Source: Coix lacryma-jobi var. lacryma-jobi (lineage: Eukaryota > Streptophyta > Magnoliopsida > Poales > Poaceae). Taken from it: a DNA stretch of 64,000 nt. The position numbers and the translations under genes were made by a program. A model generated the notes under the pieces. The model did no database searches and was not told where the DNA came from. It saw nothing but the letters and a program-made list of their open reading frames with translations. Location of the stretch: NCBI GenBank assembly GCA_009763385.1, contig CM019823.1, positions 173,444,503-173,508,502 of the forward strand, read 5' to 3'. This document shows, piece after piece, positions 10,714-22,365 of the stretch (positions within the stretch are counted from its first letter, which is position 1; every line of letters starts with the position of its first letter).

Positions 10714-13229
10714 CTATTCCGGAGGCTTGCAAAACTCTCCTTTTCTGGCTTTTCCTGAGCCCTGGTGGGCACCATTGCCCCTTTTGCCACTATATGGGCG
10801 GGGCTGTAACCTCCTTCGCTGTCGTCCCGGTGATGCACCCACTCCTTTCGGCACATCTTTTGGCTGCCGACCCGGGCTCTGCCTCATTTTTAGGCGCCGA
10901 TCGTCCATTGGGATGCGTGCTCCCAACCTTTCATGGACGGGACGGCGGTTGACCCGATCCTGCCTATACCCCTGGTACTGATCGCTGCATTCGGGGCAGT
11001 TGTTGACGGCAGGCAGTTTCAAGCCTTCGTTCCAGCAGTGGCGGAAGAACGGACAGCCCCAGTGAGCTTGCTCCCGCTCTTGCGGCGTTCTTGCTCCCAG
11101 CGATGGGCCTGTTCTCTGTGGTAAGCCCTCTCCTCCAGACGATACCGGTGCTCCCCCCTGTGTAATCGTCTTCGCGCTGATGCTCCCTCGTGAGCTCCTG
11201 TTCTTCGTGTTGGAGACGCCTCTGCTCTTTCTCCTTTTGCCGGCGCCACTTGTTAGGAGATCTCTGTGAGTAGGCTGCCTGCGCCTGGAAGACTCTCCGT
11301 GCTCGTATCGGCTATTCGCGACTTGGGCGTGCTGCCGGAGCTCATCACCAGTGATTTGCCGATCGGGATCCACTGCGCCAGACTCGCGCGCCTTGTTGGA
11401 GGTGAGGACCTTGACCTTGCCCTTGCCTTTGGGATCCTCCGGGGCTACCATGTTCACTGAGACGAACACGGAGTTCTGGGCGAAGGGGTTGGCATCGATC
11501 TTCATCTTGCCATTGAACTTGATGTGCCCATCCTGGATGGCCTTCTGGATCCTGGTCCTGAACACGCGGCAATCATTAATAGAATGAGTATTAGTGTTGT
11601 GGAAGCCGCAGTATTTCTTGTCTTTGACGCCTCCAGGACGTAGCATCGGGTGATCCGGGGGTAGCCTGACTCTCCCTTCGGCAATCAGAAACTCGAAGAG
11701 TTTGTCGGCCTTGGTGACGTCGAAGTCGTATGCCCCTTTCTGCTGGCGCAGCCACTGCTTGTTGGCCTGGGTCGGTTCTTTGTCCCAGTTGAACTCTGCA
11801 GCGGCCACCTCATCTTCGGCATCGGAATAGTCATCGGCTTCGTCCAGGAAAGCTTGATACATCTGGGCCGCGACATTGTCCCTCTGGAAGCGCCCTTCCC
11901 TCCGGAAGCCTTGCGCCTGAATAGTCATTTCATTCAGCCGGCGAGAGAGATGACCCAGGTCCTCGAACTCCTGGCCGAAGAGCTTGTCTCTGATGCTTGG
12001 GAGCATGCCCGCCACGGCCAATGGTGGAAGCTGGTCGTCCGGCAGATACATGCCGAAGCACTGGCTTTTGACTTCCCTAAACCTGCGCAGGTAGTCCTGC
12101 GGTGTCTCATTCGGCCTCTGGCGCACATACATGATGTCCACCAGCTTCTTCTCCTTGGTGCCCGTGTAGAAGTGCGTATGGAACTTCTGTTCCAAGTCTG
12201 CCCAAGAGAGAATAGAGCCCGGTGGCAGAGACGTGAACCAAGCGAACGCCGGCCCAGTGAGCGAAGACGGGAAGTACCGAACCCTGAAGGCATCCTCGGT
12301 ATTAGCCTCCCCAAGCTGGAGTAGATAGCGACTGATGTGCTCCACCGTGCTAGTGTCGTCTAAGCTGGAGAACTTGGACAGGTCTGTCGGCACTTTGACT
12401 CTGGGAGGTAGAGCCACACGGTGGAACCATTCGGGGAACGGAGATCTGTAAGCATAGTGCCCTTAGGCTTCAGGCCGAAAGTGCGCTGCATCATATCTGC
12501 CATCCTCTCTAGCATGACATCGACATTAGAGTCGGCGGTTTTCTCGGCCGTCGGCTTCCCGTATCCTGGATGTGGGGCACCCTCTATGTTGTGAGGCTCA
12601 AGCATCTCATGGTACCCGTTTCCATAGTAGTCCTTTATGAGCCTGTAGGTTTGCGGGGAGATCTTGCGTGTTGACTCTGGCGGCTGACCCTTAGCGCCGA
12701 ACGTGAGCTGACTCATAGTCGGCATCTGGCCCTCTGGCGTGTGCTTCTCTTGAATGGTCATCCCACTCGATTGAGCCTTAGGCGGGGTCTCCTCACCAGC
12801 AGTTCCTGCCCCCTTGAGGTGATTCGGCAGATTGAAAAGATGTGGTCCTGCTATAGGGCCAAACTCGGCCTCCATAAGTTCATCGGCCTTGGGGCCGAAT
12901 TGGGCGATCATGATGGTGCGGAAGGTGTTGAGAACGCCCCATGCATGCGACCGATGGCCCAGAGACAGCTTCGTTGATCATATGAGACATTTTCAACACT
13001 GCCTCCGCTTCCCCGGGATCATTCGGGTTGGGCTGGACGGGTTTCGGCAGATCGTGCAGACGGCGAACCTTTCCGCTCTTGTTCTTGGAAAAGGCTTCTA
13101 AGCACTTGGCCTGGAATTCGGCACAAGCATCCTCCACCTGCTCTCTGTACTCGTCGGCGGTAGTTCGGTGAGCTGCACCTGCACGAGCCCCGCCTTGTTG
13201 CTGGCCTCGGCTTCAGTGACTTCGACCAT
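10714..13229 (-). pseudogene. Gag of the Tat element
   Basis: The likely start is ATG at 13229 (MVEVTEAEASNKAGLVQVQ). The frame then changes at about 13150, 12890 and 12400, so the N-terminal third is broken three times. The main part (567 codons, 12417-10714) carries the retrotransposon gag domain (GPAFAWFTSLPPGSILSWAD, QRPNETPQDYLRRFREV). Downstream is the Tat-type cysteine/histidine segment with CPFF, HCW and CPEC within about 25 residues, followed by Arg-rich, basic sequence. The gag domain spans roughly residues 20-130 of that frame. Confidence 0.85.
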
Positions 13230-13250
13230 TGCTGCAGGAAAAAAGTGTTT

Positions 13251-13268
13251 GTCCCACCGGGCGTGCCA
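13251..13268 (-). other. Probable primer binding site of the Tat element
   Basis: Seven bases inside the 5' LTR the minus strand reads TGGCACGCCCGGTGGGAC. The position fits a tRNA primer site; I have not identified the tRNA. A short spacer between LTR and PBS is common in plant gypsy elements. Confidence 0.55.
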
Positions 13269-13275
13269 AAAAGTG

Positions 13276-14706
13276 TGTTGGCGCAAAAAGTGGCGTTCTG
13301 CGCCAGGCACACAGCAAGCCGGAGAAGCTGGCTTCAATCGTGGCCCGGGTGCTCAGAAGTCCGGTGCGTGCCAGTCAGTTTGACCTGCAACTAACAAGGG
13401 AGATAAACGGTTAAATACAAAGCTGGAACGTGCCGGGTATGACCAGACAGTTCCAAGATGTACGGCCCTGAAGCCACTTACGACGACATATAGCTATGAA
13501 AGCTATCTGCCAACAGGTCTAAAGATTATTCGGCAATATGAACAGAGTTACGTGAATAACAGGTTGCCGAACACGTTTGCATGAGAATCGTACTTGCATG
13601 ATGTATAAGTTAAAACTTACCAATCTCGATTGTACAACCGAGTTGGGATCCATGGAGATTGAACATACAAGCTAAGCATGACTAAGCTAATCCAAGCCTG
13701 CGCCTGCCGCACGACACCTAGCCTTGTCATAGATCAAACACACTTAACATGCATGAACCCTCACCACGTGGCAACCCAGATACGATCCAATTCGGCTGTT
13801 ACGAACAGTAGATCTACTGCATAACACCTTTCAATAATAAACGTGAAACAGAGCAGATCTATAAAGATGAAGCCGAACCGGACGGTATCTAGATTGGGCA
13901 AAAGTGTTATGATGAATAAACGTAACAAAACACATAACACAAGGTAACTTATGAATCTATCAGATTGCCAAATCTAACAGAGCCGATAACTATCTTTACT
14001 CATGTCTCAATCCGCCGCACGATACAAGACATAAACAAAGACCTCCCGTCATAAGCTTAAATCCCGCCGCACGATACTAAGCTTAACGTACGAGACTACT
14101 TGCACCATATCTAAATCCGCCGCACGATACTACATGATAGCAAGGTTGCCGGAACTTACGGAGGTCGACGGATCGATGGCCCCTCTCGAAGAACACGACG
14201 ACACGACTTGGACTCGAAGACGGCACGGGGCCGGGGTTGGTTGTATTGATTGTGAACAGATTTACAATAGTCTCAGGGTTTATATTTATACCCTGGTGTC
14301 CTACGAGTCCTAGGAGGACACGATTACAACAACGATAAACAGGAAACCTATCTGAGTCCTAGAAGAACACGATTACAATGATAAATTAGGAAGCTATCAG
14401 AAACATGATGCCTTTTGCTCCAAGCTTCCTTTAATAACCGGCATGCGCTAAAATGAACGAGATTCCCGTCGCTAAATCTTCTCGACATGCTGTATTCGTC
14501 GCAAACTGACTTGGCTCGAGTAACCGACCGTAGCGTTACGTTGCCGAACCCGCTCGCTGTTGACTAATCGCTTTCACAGCCTTGCCGAATACATTGAGTT
14601 AGCCGACCGCATCCTCCGCCGTCTGCCGAATCCTTCCAGCGGCGGCGTTCGCCGAATTATCATAGCGCCGGTCCACTTGTCATAGTGCGAAAACTCGGTG
14701 TTAACA
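13276..14706 (-). repeat. 5' LTR of the Tat element
   Basis: Partner of 2657-4090, with the same TGTTGGCGC start and TTAACA end on the plus strand. Differences are small indels and about ten substitutions. On the right it is followed by GTTGTGGAAAATG, with no match to the left flank of the other LTR. Confidence 0.93.
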
Positions 14707-14997
14707 GTTGTGGAAAATGTAGGGCGGCTCTGCGGCGGGTGAACGCGCGCGCGGCGGGGCGGCTTGCCGGCGGGCGCCGCAGCTGCCCGCTTCCTGCGGC
14801 CGTAGGGGAAGAGGGAGGGGTAGGGAACGGCGAAGACGCGTAGTAGGGGCCGAGAGGAAAAATGGTCGCCAGCGCTTGGCCGCTGCGCGCACAGGGCGGC
14901 TGTCACCGGGCTCGGCATGGGCGAACTAGACTCGCGCGCTGCGCGCCTCGGCCTTGCGGTGGCCGGGGCCCCCTGGCTTTAAAGCTCGTGCACAGTG
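14707..14997. other. GC-rich flank between the Tat element and the chromovirus LTR
   Basis: About 290 bp of very GC-rich sequence with 'gcgcgcgcggcgg' and a TTTAAAG motif at 14977. It is probably the promoter/leader part of the chromovirus LTR that continues to the right, because the texture changes smoothly into the AT-rich LTR. No gene is recognised. Confidence 0.4.
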
Positions 14998-15665
14998 ACG
15001 ACATTTAAAAGCAAAACTTCCCCTTTCTGAATCTTGAAATTACTCCCAAAACTTGAACTACACAAAGAAAACTCAAAACACCAAAGTTGCTTAAAATTTT
15101 GAGATCTACAACTTTGCCAATATAAACTTTTTCTGAAACTCAAAGTTTTTGAGATAATTTTGAAAACCAAAAAAAAGACAAATTGAAGTTTGAAGGATTT
15201 GAAATTACTTCTGATTTTGTATTGAAACTTGAAAATCTGCAAATACCAAAGTTGTTCCTCTTGACAAAATCTACAACTTTGCTAAAAGGACCAACCTCAA
15301 ATTTTGAATAGTTTTTTTTAAATTAATAAAAGAGGGGTAAAAACCAGGGTTTGGAAATCAGGGTTTTTCAAAAGGAATTTAAATTCTATTTCTGATTTTT
15401 AACTTTGATCAACGCAACAAAACATCAAGACACTCAACTGAACAAGATTTACACAAAGCTAGACACAGAGATGAAATTACCATTTTGCCTTAAAGGAAGA
15501 TTTGGGCCTTTAGGGTTTTTGAAAAAGATGACTACACAAGTCACCTCAGAAAAAGGTAAATGCAAAACAAGCATTAGGCAAACATAAATGCATGGCAAGA
15601 AAGATTAATGACTAAAGATGATGACATGTCAGGTTAATTACATATTAATCACCATAGGTGTTACA
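14998..15665 (-). repeat. 3' LTR part of the chromovirus
   Basis: Matches 16455-16951 nearly base for base from 'caaattgaagtttgaagg' onward, and continues further left than that copy. The outer (left) boundary is not certain. The inner end is TTACA at 15665. Confidence 0.8.
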
Positions 15666-15683
15666 GCCTTCCCCCCTAAAAGA
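15666..15683 (-). other. Polypurine tract of the chromovirus
   Basis: The minus strand reads CTTTTAGGGGGGAAGGC immediately before the LTR. It is followed upstream by the GAATCTCGGGACGAGATTTC sequence typical of this group, which is itself a near palindrome. Confidence 0.75.
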
Positions 15684-15735
15684 AATCTCGTCCCGAGATT
15701 CTGCGTCTTAAGAAGGACAAAGGCAAACCTTACAT

Positions 15736-16454
15736 CTACAGAGTATCGAGAAAGTCTGGAAAGGTCTTCGCTAAGAAGTCTTCGGATTCCCAAGTGGCTT
15801 CTTCTTCAGAGTGTTGGTTCCACTGGATCTTGTACCATCTTGTGGTAGTCCTCCGGGTAACACGGTCCTTGTGATCCAACACGCGAACTGGATACTCAGA
15901 GTATGACAGATCGGGTTCTAACTCGACACCTTCAACTTCCACCACGTGTTCGGGTACTCGGAGACATTTCTTGAGTTGGGAGACGTGAAACACATTATGG
16001 GCTGCAGAAAGAAGATCGGGCAATTTTAGCTTGTAAGCTACCTTGCCACATCGTTCCAGAACTTCAAAGGGACCAATATAGCGTGGTGCTAACTTTCCCT
16101 TGACTCCAAAACGAGTAACTCCTTTGGTGGGCGAGACCTTCAGATACACATAATCTCCGATCTGGAACTCCAAAGGTCGACGTCTCTTGTCAGCATAGCT
16201 TTTCTGTCGAGACTGTGCAATCTTCATATTCTCTTGTATTTGCTTGACTTTTTCTTCCATATCTTTTACTAGGTCAACTCCAAAGAATTCCCTTTCTCCA
16301 GGTTCAGACCACTGAGAGTGTACGACAACGGCGACCGTACAGTGCTTCAAAGGGTGCCATTTTAATACTTTCTTGGTAACTGTTATTATATGAGAATTCT
16401 GCCAAGGGCAAACACTCATCCCAAGTATCTGCGAAGGTGAGCACACAGGCTTCA
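15736..16454 (-). pseudogene. Integrase C-terminus and chromodomain of a chromovirus
   Basis: Contains the post-core integrase segment (QSRQKSYADKRRRPLEF, GDYVYLKVSP, GKLAPRYIGPFEVLERC) and HNVFHVSQLKKCL, followed by a chromodomain-like tail with the aromatic residues of RWYKIQWNQHSEEEATWE. The frame is open to a stop at 15736, which is the natural end of pol. The 5' side is lost: before FFGVDLVKDMEEK the sequence degenerates and then runs into LTR. A chromodomain would direct integration into heterochromatin in the parent element. Confidence 0.85.
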
Positions 16455-16951
16455 AAAAGGACAAAATTGAAGTTTGAAGGAATTTGAAATTACTTCTGAT
16501 TTTGTATTGAAACTTGAAAATATGCAAATACCAAAGTTGTTCCTCTTGACAAAATCTACGACTTTGCTAAAAGGACCAACCTCAAATTTTGAATAGTTTT
16601 TTTAAATTAATAAAAGAGGGGTAAAACCAGGGTTTGGAAATCAGGGTTTTTCAAAGGAATTTAAATTCTATTTCTGATTTTTAACTTTGATCAACACAAA
16701 CAAAACATCAAGACACTCAACTGAACAAGATTTACACAAAGCTAGACACAGAGATGAAATTACCATTTTGCCCTTAAAGGAAGATTTGGGCCTTTAGGGT
16801 TTTTGAAAAAGAGATGACTACACAAGTCACCTCAGAAAAAGGTAAATGCAAAACAAGCATTAGGCAAACATAAATGCATGGCAAGAAAGATTAATGACTA
16901 AAGATGATGACATGTCAGGTTAATTACATATTAATCACCATAGGTGTTACA
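16455..16951 (-). repeat. 5' LTR part of the chromovirus, truncated
   Basis: Only the outer (U3) end of the LTR is kept. The junction to pol sequence lies in 'tcaaaaaggacaaaattgaag', and the other LTR has 'aaaaaaaagacaaattgaag' at the same point, so a short A-rich match could have guided the deletion. Confidence 0.75.
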
Positions 16952-16952
16952 C

Positions 16953-18505
16953 TCACCCAGCCCTTGGCGCCCTCCTTGTAGAGGGCATGGGTGGGGTCTG
17001 CAGCCGCGGCGTCCCTGCAGGGGGAACCCCGCTCGGGGGAGGCGGGAGCTCTGTCTCGAGGATCTCCGTCAAAACCCCCACCGACGGCGGCGTCGACGGG
17101 CCCTGAGTGGACTCGTCGCCCCCCCCCCCCCGGGGCGCAGAAGCCTCGCCACCACCCTCGCCCGGGCAGGAACAGGGCTCTTCTTCCCCGTCGCCTGCGC
17201 CCCGGGCACGCCCCTCGCGGGCTCGCCAACCGGACCGACGAATGGTCCACGTCTGGAACCCCGCCAGGGGCTCGGAGTCCTCCTCCGAGCCCTCCTCGTC
17301 TTCATCATCGGAATCCTCCTCCGTGGGGGAGGACTCTTCCGGCTCACCATGGAGCCTCTGTTGCCGCCGACGCCTCTCCAGGTCGTCACGGTTCTTCCGA
17401 CGCTTAGCCCCCCTGGTGTTCCTGTCGTCCTTTCTCTTCTTCCTCTCCTCGGTCAGGCGTCGCCTCTCCTCCCTTTCTTCAAGAAGGGGAGGTTTCGAGG
17501 CGCTGACCCCGCGTAAACCCTGCAGAAAGAAGAAAGTAAGGATCGAACACGGAAAAAGAAAGCTCCGCGGCAACACACCCAAAGGATCGATCCCCTTACC
17601 AAGCTGATGTACCCGCGGAACGGGCGCATCGGAATACTGAGCAGTTTGTTCGCGTCCTTCACCTCCTTTACCGCATCCCTCGCCCGGCGAACGAGCTCGG
17701 GATAGGCAACCGGGGACGCCCTCATCTTGCACCTCTGCAGGAGAGGCGCGTCGTCCCTCATCTACGCCATGATCAGGGGCTGGTTCATCAGCGGCAGCAC
17801 GCACCGCTGGTGGAACCAGGCCACGACCATCCCGGACGTAAGACCCTCCTTTCGCAGCCTCGACAAGGCCTCAAGTAGCGGGTCGAGTCGACTCTGTCTC
17901 TTGTCGACGACGCCGTAGTTCCAAGAGTCCGGCCGCGACTCGATGACGCGGCCGGTGTATGCTGGCAGCAGCCCGTCGTCGTTGCGAAGGTAGAACCAGC
18001 CCATGCGCCAGTCCTTGTTCGAGGTGGCCACCAGGGACGGGATGTACATGCCCGACCTCTGCTGGCGAACGGAGAGCACGCAGCTCCCCGACCTCATCAG
18101 TCTCCGACGACCCTCCGACACTGCCTTCGTGAAGAGCTCGCCCCGGAAGAGGTGGATCCAGAGATCCCAGTGGGGCTCGATCCCCAGGAAACCTTCGCAG
18201 ACGGTCACGAAGATGGCCGCCTATGAAATGGAGTTGGGGGCAAGGTGATGCAGCTCGAGCCCGTAGTAGAAAAGAAGTGCCCGGAGGAACCGGCTTGCCG
18301 GTATCCCGAACCCACGCTCGTGGAAAGCAATGAAGCTGACCACGTAGCCGTTCGGGGGCCTCGGCTCCTCCTCCTCCGGACCGGGGGCGATCCACTCTGG
18401 CCTATCAGAGCCGGAAAGGCCCCAAAGAAGTCCTCTCTGCACTAGATCCGCTAGCTTCTCCGGGGTGGCGGCAGAAGCGCCCCACAGCTCAGCGGCGTCG
18501 GCCAT
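16953..18505 (-). pseudogene. 'Putative gypsy type transposon' gene, antisense to its LTRs
   Basis: The start is ATG at 18505 (MADAAELWG). The domain YVVSFIAFHERGFGIPASRF, ALLFYYGLELHHLAPNS and VTVCEGFLGIEPHWDLW matches what I know as the plant 'putative gypsy type transposon' family (Pfam Transposase_28). Two TAG codons interrupt the same frame, at 18221-18223 and 17762-17764, with coding sense continuing in frame on both sides. A GT-AG intron of about 80 bp (17520-17599) is in phase. The second exon encodes a strongly charged region (EEREERRRLTEERKKRK, then acidic EEDSDDEDEEGSEEDSE). It is cut at 16953 by the chromovirus LTR, right at a possible GTGAGT donor. The role is unknown; gag- or chaperone-like and regulatory roles are all possible. 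Confidence 0.75.
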
Positions 18506-18557
18506 CCCAAACGACAGAAGGCGGAGGCGCAGATGCCACAAAGAGGAAAGGTCGCCC

Positions 18558-18559
<2 letters not shown>

Positions 18560-18609
<50 letters not shown>
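18560..18609. repeat. (CT)n microsatellite
   Basis: About 24 uninterrupted CT units, located 55 bp upstream of the antisense gene's ATG (on its minus strand a GA repeat). Such repeats are common in 5' leaders of grass genes, so it may be in this gene's leader. Confidence 0.95.
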
Positions 18610-18613
<4 letters not shown>

Positions 18614-19838
18614 TTCTTTCTTCTTTGCCTCTCAACCCTCTACTCCGCCGCTGGCCCGGTCTCTCCCTCCCCACCTCTGCTTTTGTGTGGCTGGACGGAG
18701 GGGGAAGACGAAGGAGAAGGGACACGAGCAAATGAGGAAAGGAACCGCTCCGAAATCCCCAAGGGGCGTATTTATAGGGTGAAAACCAACGGCCAGATCC
18801 CGGTCAGTCACTATTCACCCGCATTTAATGCGTTGCACGCTAGGAGATCTCATGATTGCGGAAATCCCCTCGATACGAGTGTGCACGCAAGCATTAAATG
18901 TCTGGTCGTGGGCCCTTACACACGTCCGCAACGGGCGCCGCCCACGACCCCAGAAAGCCGCCTAAAAAGGCGCGCCCGCCACTCCGACGGAAGAGGTAAC
19001 CTACCTCTGACTCCTTCCCAGCGAAGGAACCCAGAGCACCGAGCCCGTTACGTTCCAGGGGTTTGAAGGCCGACCCCTCCGAGGGTTCGACAGCCACCCC
19101 AGGATAACAAAGGCGCGCCCAATGGGCAGAAGGATTCCAAACGACGGAGGCTTCTTCAAGAAGGTAAAAACGGGCCCCGACCCTTCCAAGTCTCGAGGCA
19201 GCGAAGGCTGGCCCTCGAAGAGGGTTCGACAGCCGGCTTCGAGCACTCGAGTCAGGGACACCAAGGGGCGCCACTCGCAGCATCGCTCGAGGGCCAAGCC
19301 CTCGAGGCCCCTCACGTGTATCCAAGGCAGGGCGCACGACATGCAGTGAGATCCCCTCGAGGGGGAGGTTTCGAGGGACCAAGTCATGGGGCCACCGGGT
19401 GAGAAGTCCGAGATGACCTGAGTATTCCGTGCAGACCAAGCGCCCACATGCTTAGGATGAGATCACCTGGGTCCTCGACGGACTATCGAAAGTACATCGA
19501 GCACCGACAATGTGGCACCTGCCCAAGTTCACTTCCCTCATCCGCCCTTCAACCTCGATCTCACGTTCCCCCGTTACCCAGCTCCACCGGATCCTCGATC
19601 TCGCCCGCTCGCATAGTACGAGGCTCCCCCCTCGCCTCCGATCGAAAGGACTCGCGTTATGACAGACAGGGCAGCTGTGCGTGCCGGACAGCTCGAAGAG
19701 CTGGCCGTCGGTTTAGCCTGCCACCCCTCGACGAAAGAAAGGTCGAAGAACTCGGGGAATTGACACTCCCGAACCTAAAAAAAACGTAACTAACGCTCCT
19801 GATTTCGTGACCCCAGCTCGAGCGCCACGCCTCGAGCC
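18610..19838 (+). other. 3' noncoding region of the gypsy element
   Basis: Upstream of the antisense gene (18610-18800) the minus strand has a possible TATA box at 18769-18775 (CTATAAATA). 19100-19350 and 19560-19800 recur in 21560-21800 and 21950-22165 with many small changes. Open frames here run through both copies but carry no known motif. Confidence 0.55.
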
Positions 19839-19854
19839 AGGGCTCGGGGGCTAC
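19839..19854 (+). other. Polypurine tract before LTR A
   Basis: AGGGCTCGGGGGCTAC directly before TGTCGATGG. The same tract precedes LTR B at 22349-22365. Confidence 0.6.
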
Positions 19855-21241
19855 TGTCGATGGCATGAAAAGTGGTACCCCCAAAACCTCCGCTTCGGAA
19901 AAACATAACCGGGGCCAAGAAGGTAAGCGACACTACTTGGCCCACCAACCGAAGCCTGAAAACCTATTAAGCGGAAGTAGGGTCAGGCCTCAGGCCTCCA
20001 CGCCGCCTCCGAGCCCTCCAAGCCAGCCTCGGGCGAGCGCTCGTTCTCCGTCTCGCCTCGCCCGCTGCACCTCCAAGCAACAGATCCTCGGCGAACGCAG
20101 CGTTCACCGTTCTCCGTCCTCGAGCCATGCCCAAGCTAGGTCTCGGGCAAACGCTCGTCTCCGTCTCGCCCGAGCCCTCCGAGCCGGGCCTCGGGCTGCG
20201 CTCCTGTTCTCCGTCTCACCCGAGCCCTCCTCCGCGTCAGGCCACGGGCGGCGCTCCACTACCCTTCAAGCCTCCCGCAAGAAGGAAGCTCCCTGCTTCT
20301 CTGCTCTGACAACCGTACCAGCCCCGTACTAACGCACTTAATGCTTCACCTACTCACCTACTCCGGCCACATCCTCTGTACACGATGTTTGCCACAGTGA
20401 ACCGGGGCCAGAGTCAAACCGTTTTCACCACCACATCATGGGCAAAAAGGCACAAGTAAAAGCACTGTCGCACTATAAACCCACTCCGGGGCCACTATGA
20501 CGTACGACCATCTGACAGGCTACAGTGCAGCGGAGGACTCGCGCTCCTCGAGAGTCAAATCCCTGTGCATCAGTACAAACAAACACCTTCACTGTGGATT
20601 GCCGGACCCACGACCTCATCCCCTGAGCCCTCCACGACAGGCCTCGAGGATGAATCCACTCTCCTCTCGCCCGAGCCTCGCGCCAGGCCTCGGACGAGGT
20701 CCGACCCGCCGACCGAAAGACTCGGCACAAAGCCGACAGACGCAAGGACGGGACGGAAGGATCCGACACTGCATCGCCATAATGCCGGACATGCCCGACC
20801 CACGACGACAAGGAACACGACATACCGACACTGTAGAGCCATAGTAGCTCACCCCACCACTTTTGACTAAGAGCACTCATGTACTATCTCCTTGTAACTC
20901 GTGCCCTCCTTGAGGCTATAAAAGGAGGAGCCGGGTGCGCCACTAGGGACGGAGGGGACACGCATAGGGACACTCGCGCACAGGTCTACACGCATACGGG
21001 TCACACGAGTACACACGACACACACGAGTCCAGATTCTCGTCCACGCTCGTTGAGCTTGTATTGCCCCTGTACAAGCACTTAGGTGCAAGTAATACAAGA
21101 ACCTCCTCCCCCTGCTGGACGTAGGGCCTTCTTGGCCCGAACTAGGATAAACCCTTGTGTCATCTTTCATCACCATCCAGAAAGAGCACACGCGATCATA
21201 TTACTAGTTGGTGTCATACCCCCGGGGTCGAAACACCGACA
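19855..21241 (+). repeat. LTR A of the gypsy element
   Basis: Begins TGTCGATGG and ends AACACCGACA. The last 220 bp, from 'cgtccacgctcgttgagc' on, match LTR B closely, and the 'gccacagtgaaccggggccag' block is also shared (near 20390 and 22770). The first 400 bp are much more diverged from LTR B. Confidence 0.85.
20917..20923 (+). promoter_or_regulatory. TATA box in LTR A
   Basis: GGCTATAAAAGGAGG. The equivalent in LTR B is TCTATAAAAGAGG at 23270. The motif fixes LTR transcription as plus, opposite to the 18505-16953 gene. Confidence 0.7.
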
Positions 21242-22348
21242 GCCGGGAAGATTACCAATCGCTAGCTTAGGGAGAAAGCGTGTGGGAGCTGCGGGCGCTG
21301 TGAAGGCAAAGCAAAGTAAAGAGTCCCTCACCCCTCACTCGATATTATAAAAGAAAAACCCCAACGGGCGGGGTCTCCCACGGCAGAGGAAAGGTAACTG
21401 CACACATTAATGCGCCCACCTAACCCACGTCTCGAGCCGGTTGACAGGTACCGCGGCAACTCCCCATCCGCTCCACACCAGGGCCCCACGATCGCCGCTC
21501 TGACTTCATGTCCGTCGCCCTGGCGCCACGATCTCCACTCCCTGACAGTTTCCGCCTAAAAAGCGCGCCCAACGGGCAGAAGGATTCCAAACGATGGGGC
21601 TTCTTCAAGAAGGTAAAACGGGCCCCGGCCCTTCCAAGTCTCGAGGCACGCGAAGGCTGGCCCTCGAAGAGGGTTCGACAGCCGGCTTTGAGCACCCGAG
21701 TCAGGGACACCAAGGGGCGCCACTCGCAGCAGAATCGCTCGAGGCCAAGCCCCTCGAGGCCCTCACGTGTATCCAAGGCAGAGCGCACGACATGCAGTGA
21801 GATCCCCTTCGGAGGGAGGCATCGACCACCAGGTTCTATCGAATGGACCCACATTCCTGCAGCCGAGCGCCCATGCTTTATGAGATCGCCTTCAGGCTTC
21901 AGTCGACCCTATCGAACGGGGCACGAGTCTCACATGGATTCCCCTGTTACCAGCTCACCTGGAACCTCGATACTCGCCCGCTCGTGGTAGTACGAGGCAT
22001 CCCCCCTCGCAATCCGATCACAAGGACTCGCGGGATGACAGCCAGGGCAACTGGCGTGCCGGACAGCTCAAAGAGCCGGCCGGTTGGTTCAGCCTGGCAC
22101 CCCTCGACGAAAGAGGGCGAAGAACTCGGGGGCTCGACACTCCCGAACCTAAAAAACGTAACTAACACTCACACTTCGCGAAAAGCCCACGAGGGAGTCC
22201 TAACCACTCCCCCGTGGCCTCGGGGGGCTACACCCGCGGTGTCACTCGCGCGACACCCACGAAATCAAAACAACCAAACCCTCGAGAACTAGTTAGCTAA
22301 TCCTCGAGATCCCGTAGGGAGCCCCTGCTCGAGTGCTAGCACTCGAAC
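21242..22348 (+). other. Internal segment between LTR A and LTR B
   Basis: About 1.1 kb with no gag-pol. From 21540 on it is a diverged copy of 19110-19854, that is, the stretch that precedes an LTR. Just after LTR A (21242-21260) I see no recognisable primer binding site, which argues against a normal 5' LTR here. Confidence 0.6.
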
Positions 22349-22365
22349 AAGGGCTCGGGGGCTAC
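22349..22365 (+). other. Polypurine tract before LTR B
   Basis: AAGGGCTCGGGGGCTAC directly before TGTCGGGGG. Confidence 0.6.

Larger units (their letters stand above)
2657..14706 (-). mobile_element. Ty3/gypsy LTR retrotransposon, Tat lineage, decayed
   Basis: Two LTRs of about 1.43 kb (TGTTAACA...CCAACA on the minus strand) enclose, in minus-strand order, gag, aspartic protease, RT, RNase H, a second RNase H, and integrase, then 2.5 kb with plus-strand genes before the 3' LTR. A second RNase H between the first and integrase, and antisense genes in the 3' part, are known features of the Tat lineage (Grande, RIRE2, Retand types). Several frameshifts break gag and pol, so it is not autonomous. 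LTRs differ by about ten substitutions plus some fifteen small indels by eye. The bases next to the LTRs (GTAGG left, GTTGT right) do not form a target duplication. Confidence 0.92.
14998..16951 (-). mobile_element. Internally deleted Ty3/gypsy chromovirus
   Basis: Two LTR fragments in direct orientation (14998-15665 and 16455-16951) enclose only 790 bp of internal sequence, the integrase C-terminus and chromodomain. Both LTRs end in GGTGTTACA on the plus strand, which is TGTAACACC on the minus strand, the usual 5' end in the Tekay/Del type. The right LTR joins the integrase sequence directly at about 16455, so gag, protease, RT and most of integrase are missing. Confidence 0.8.
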
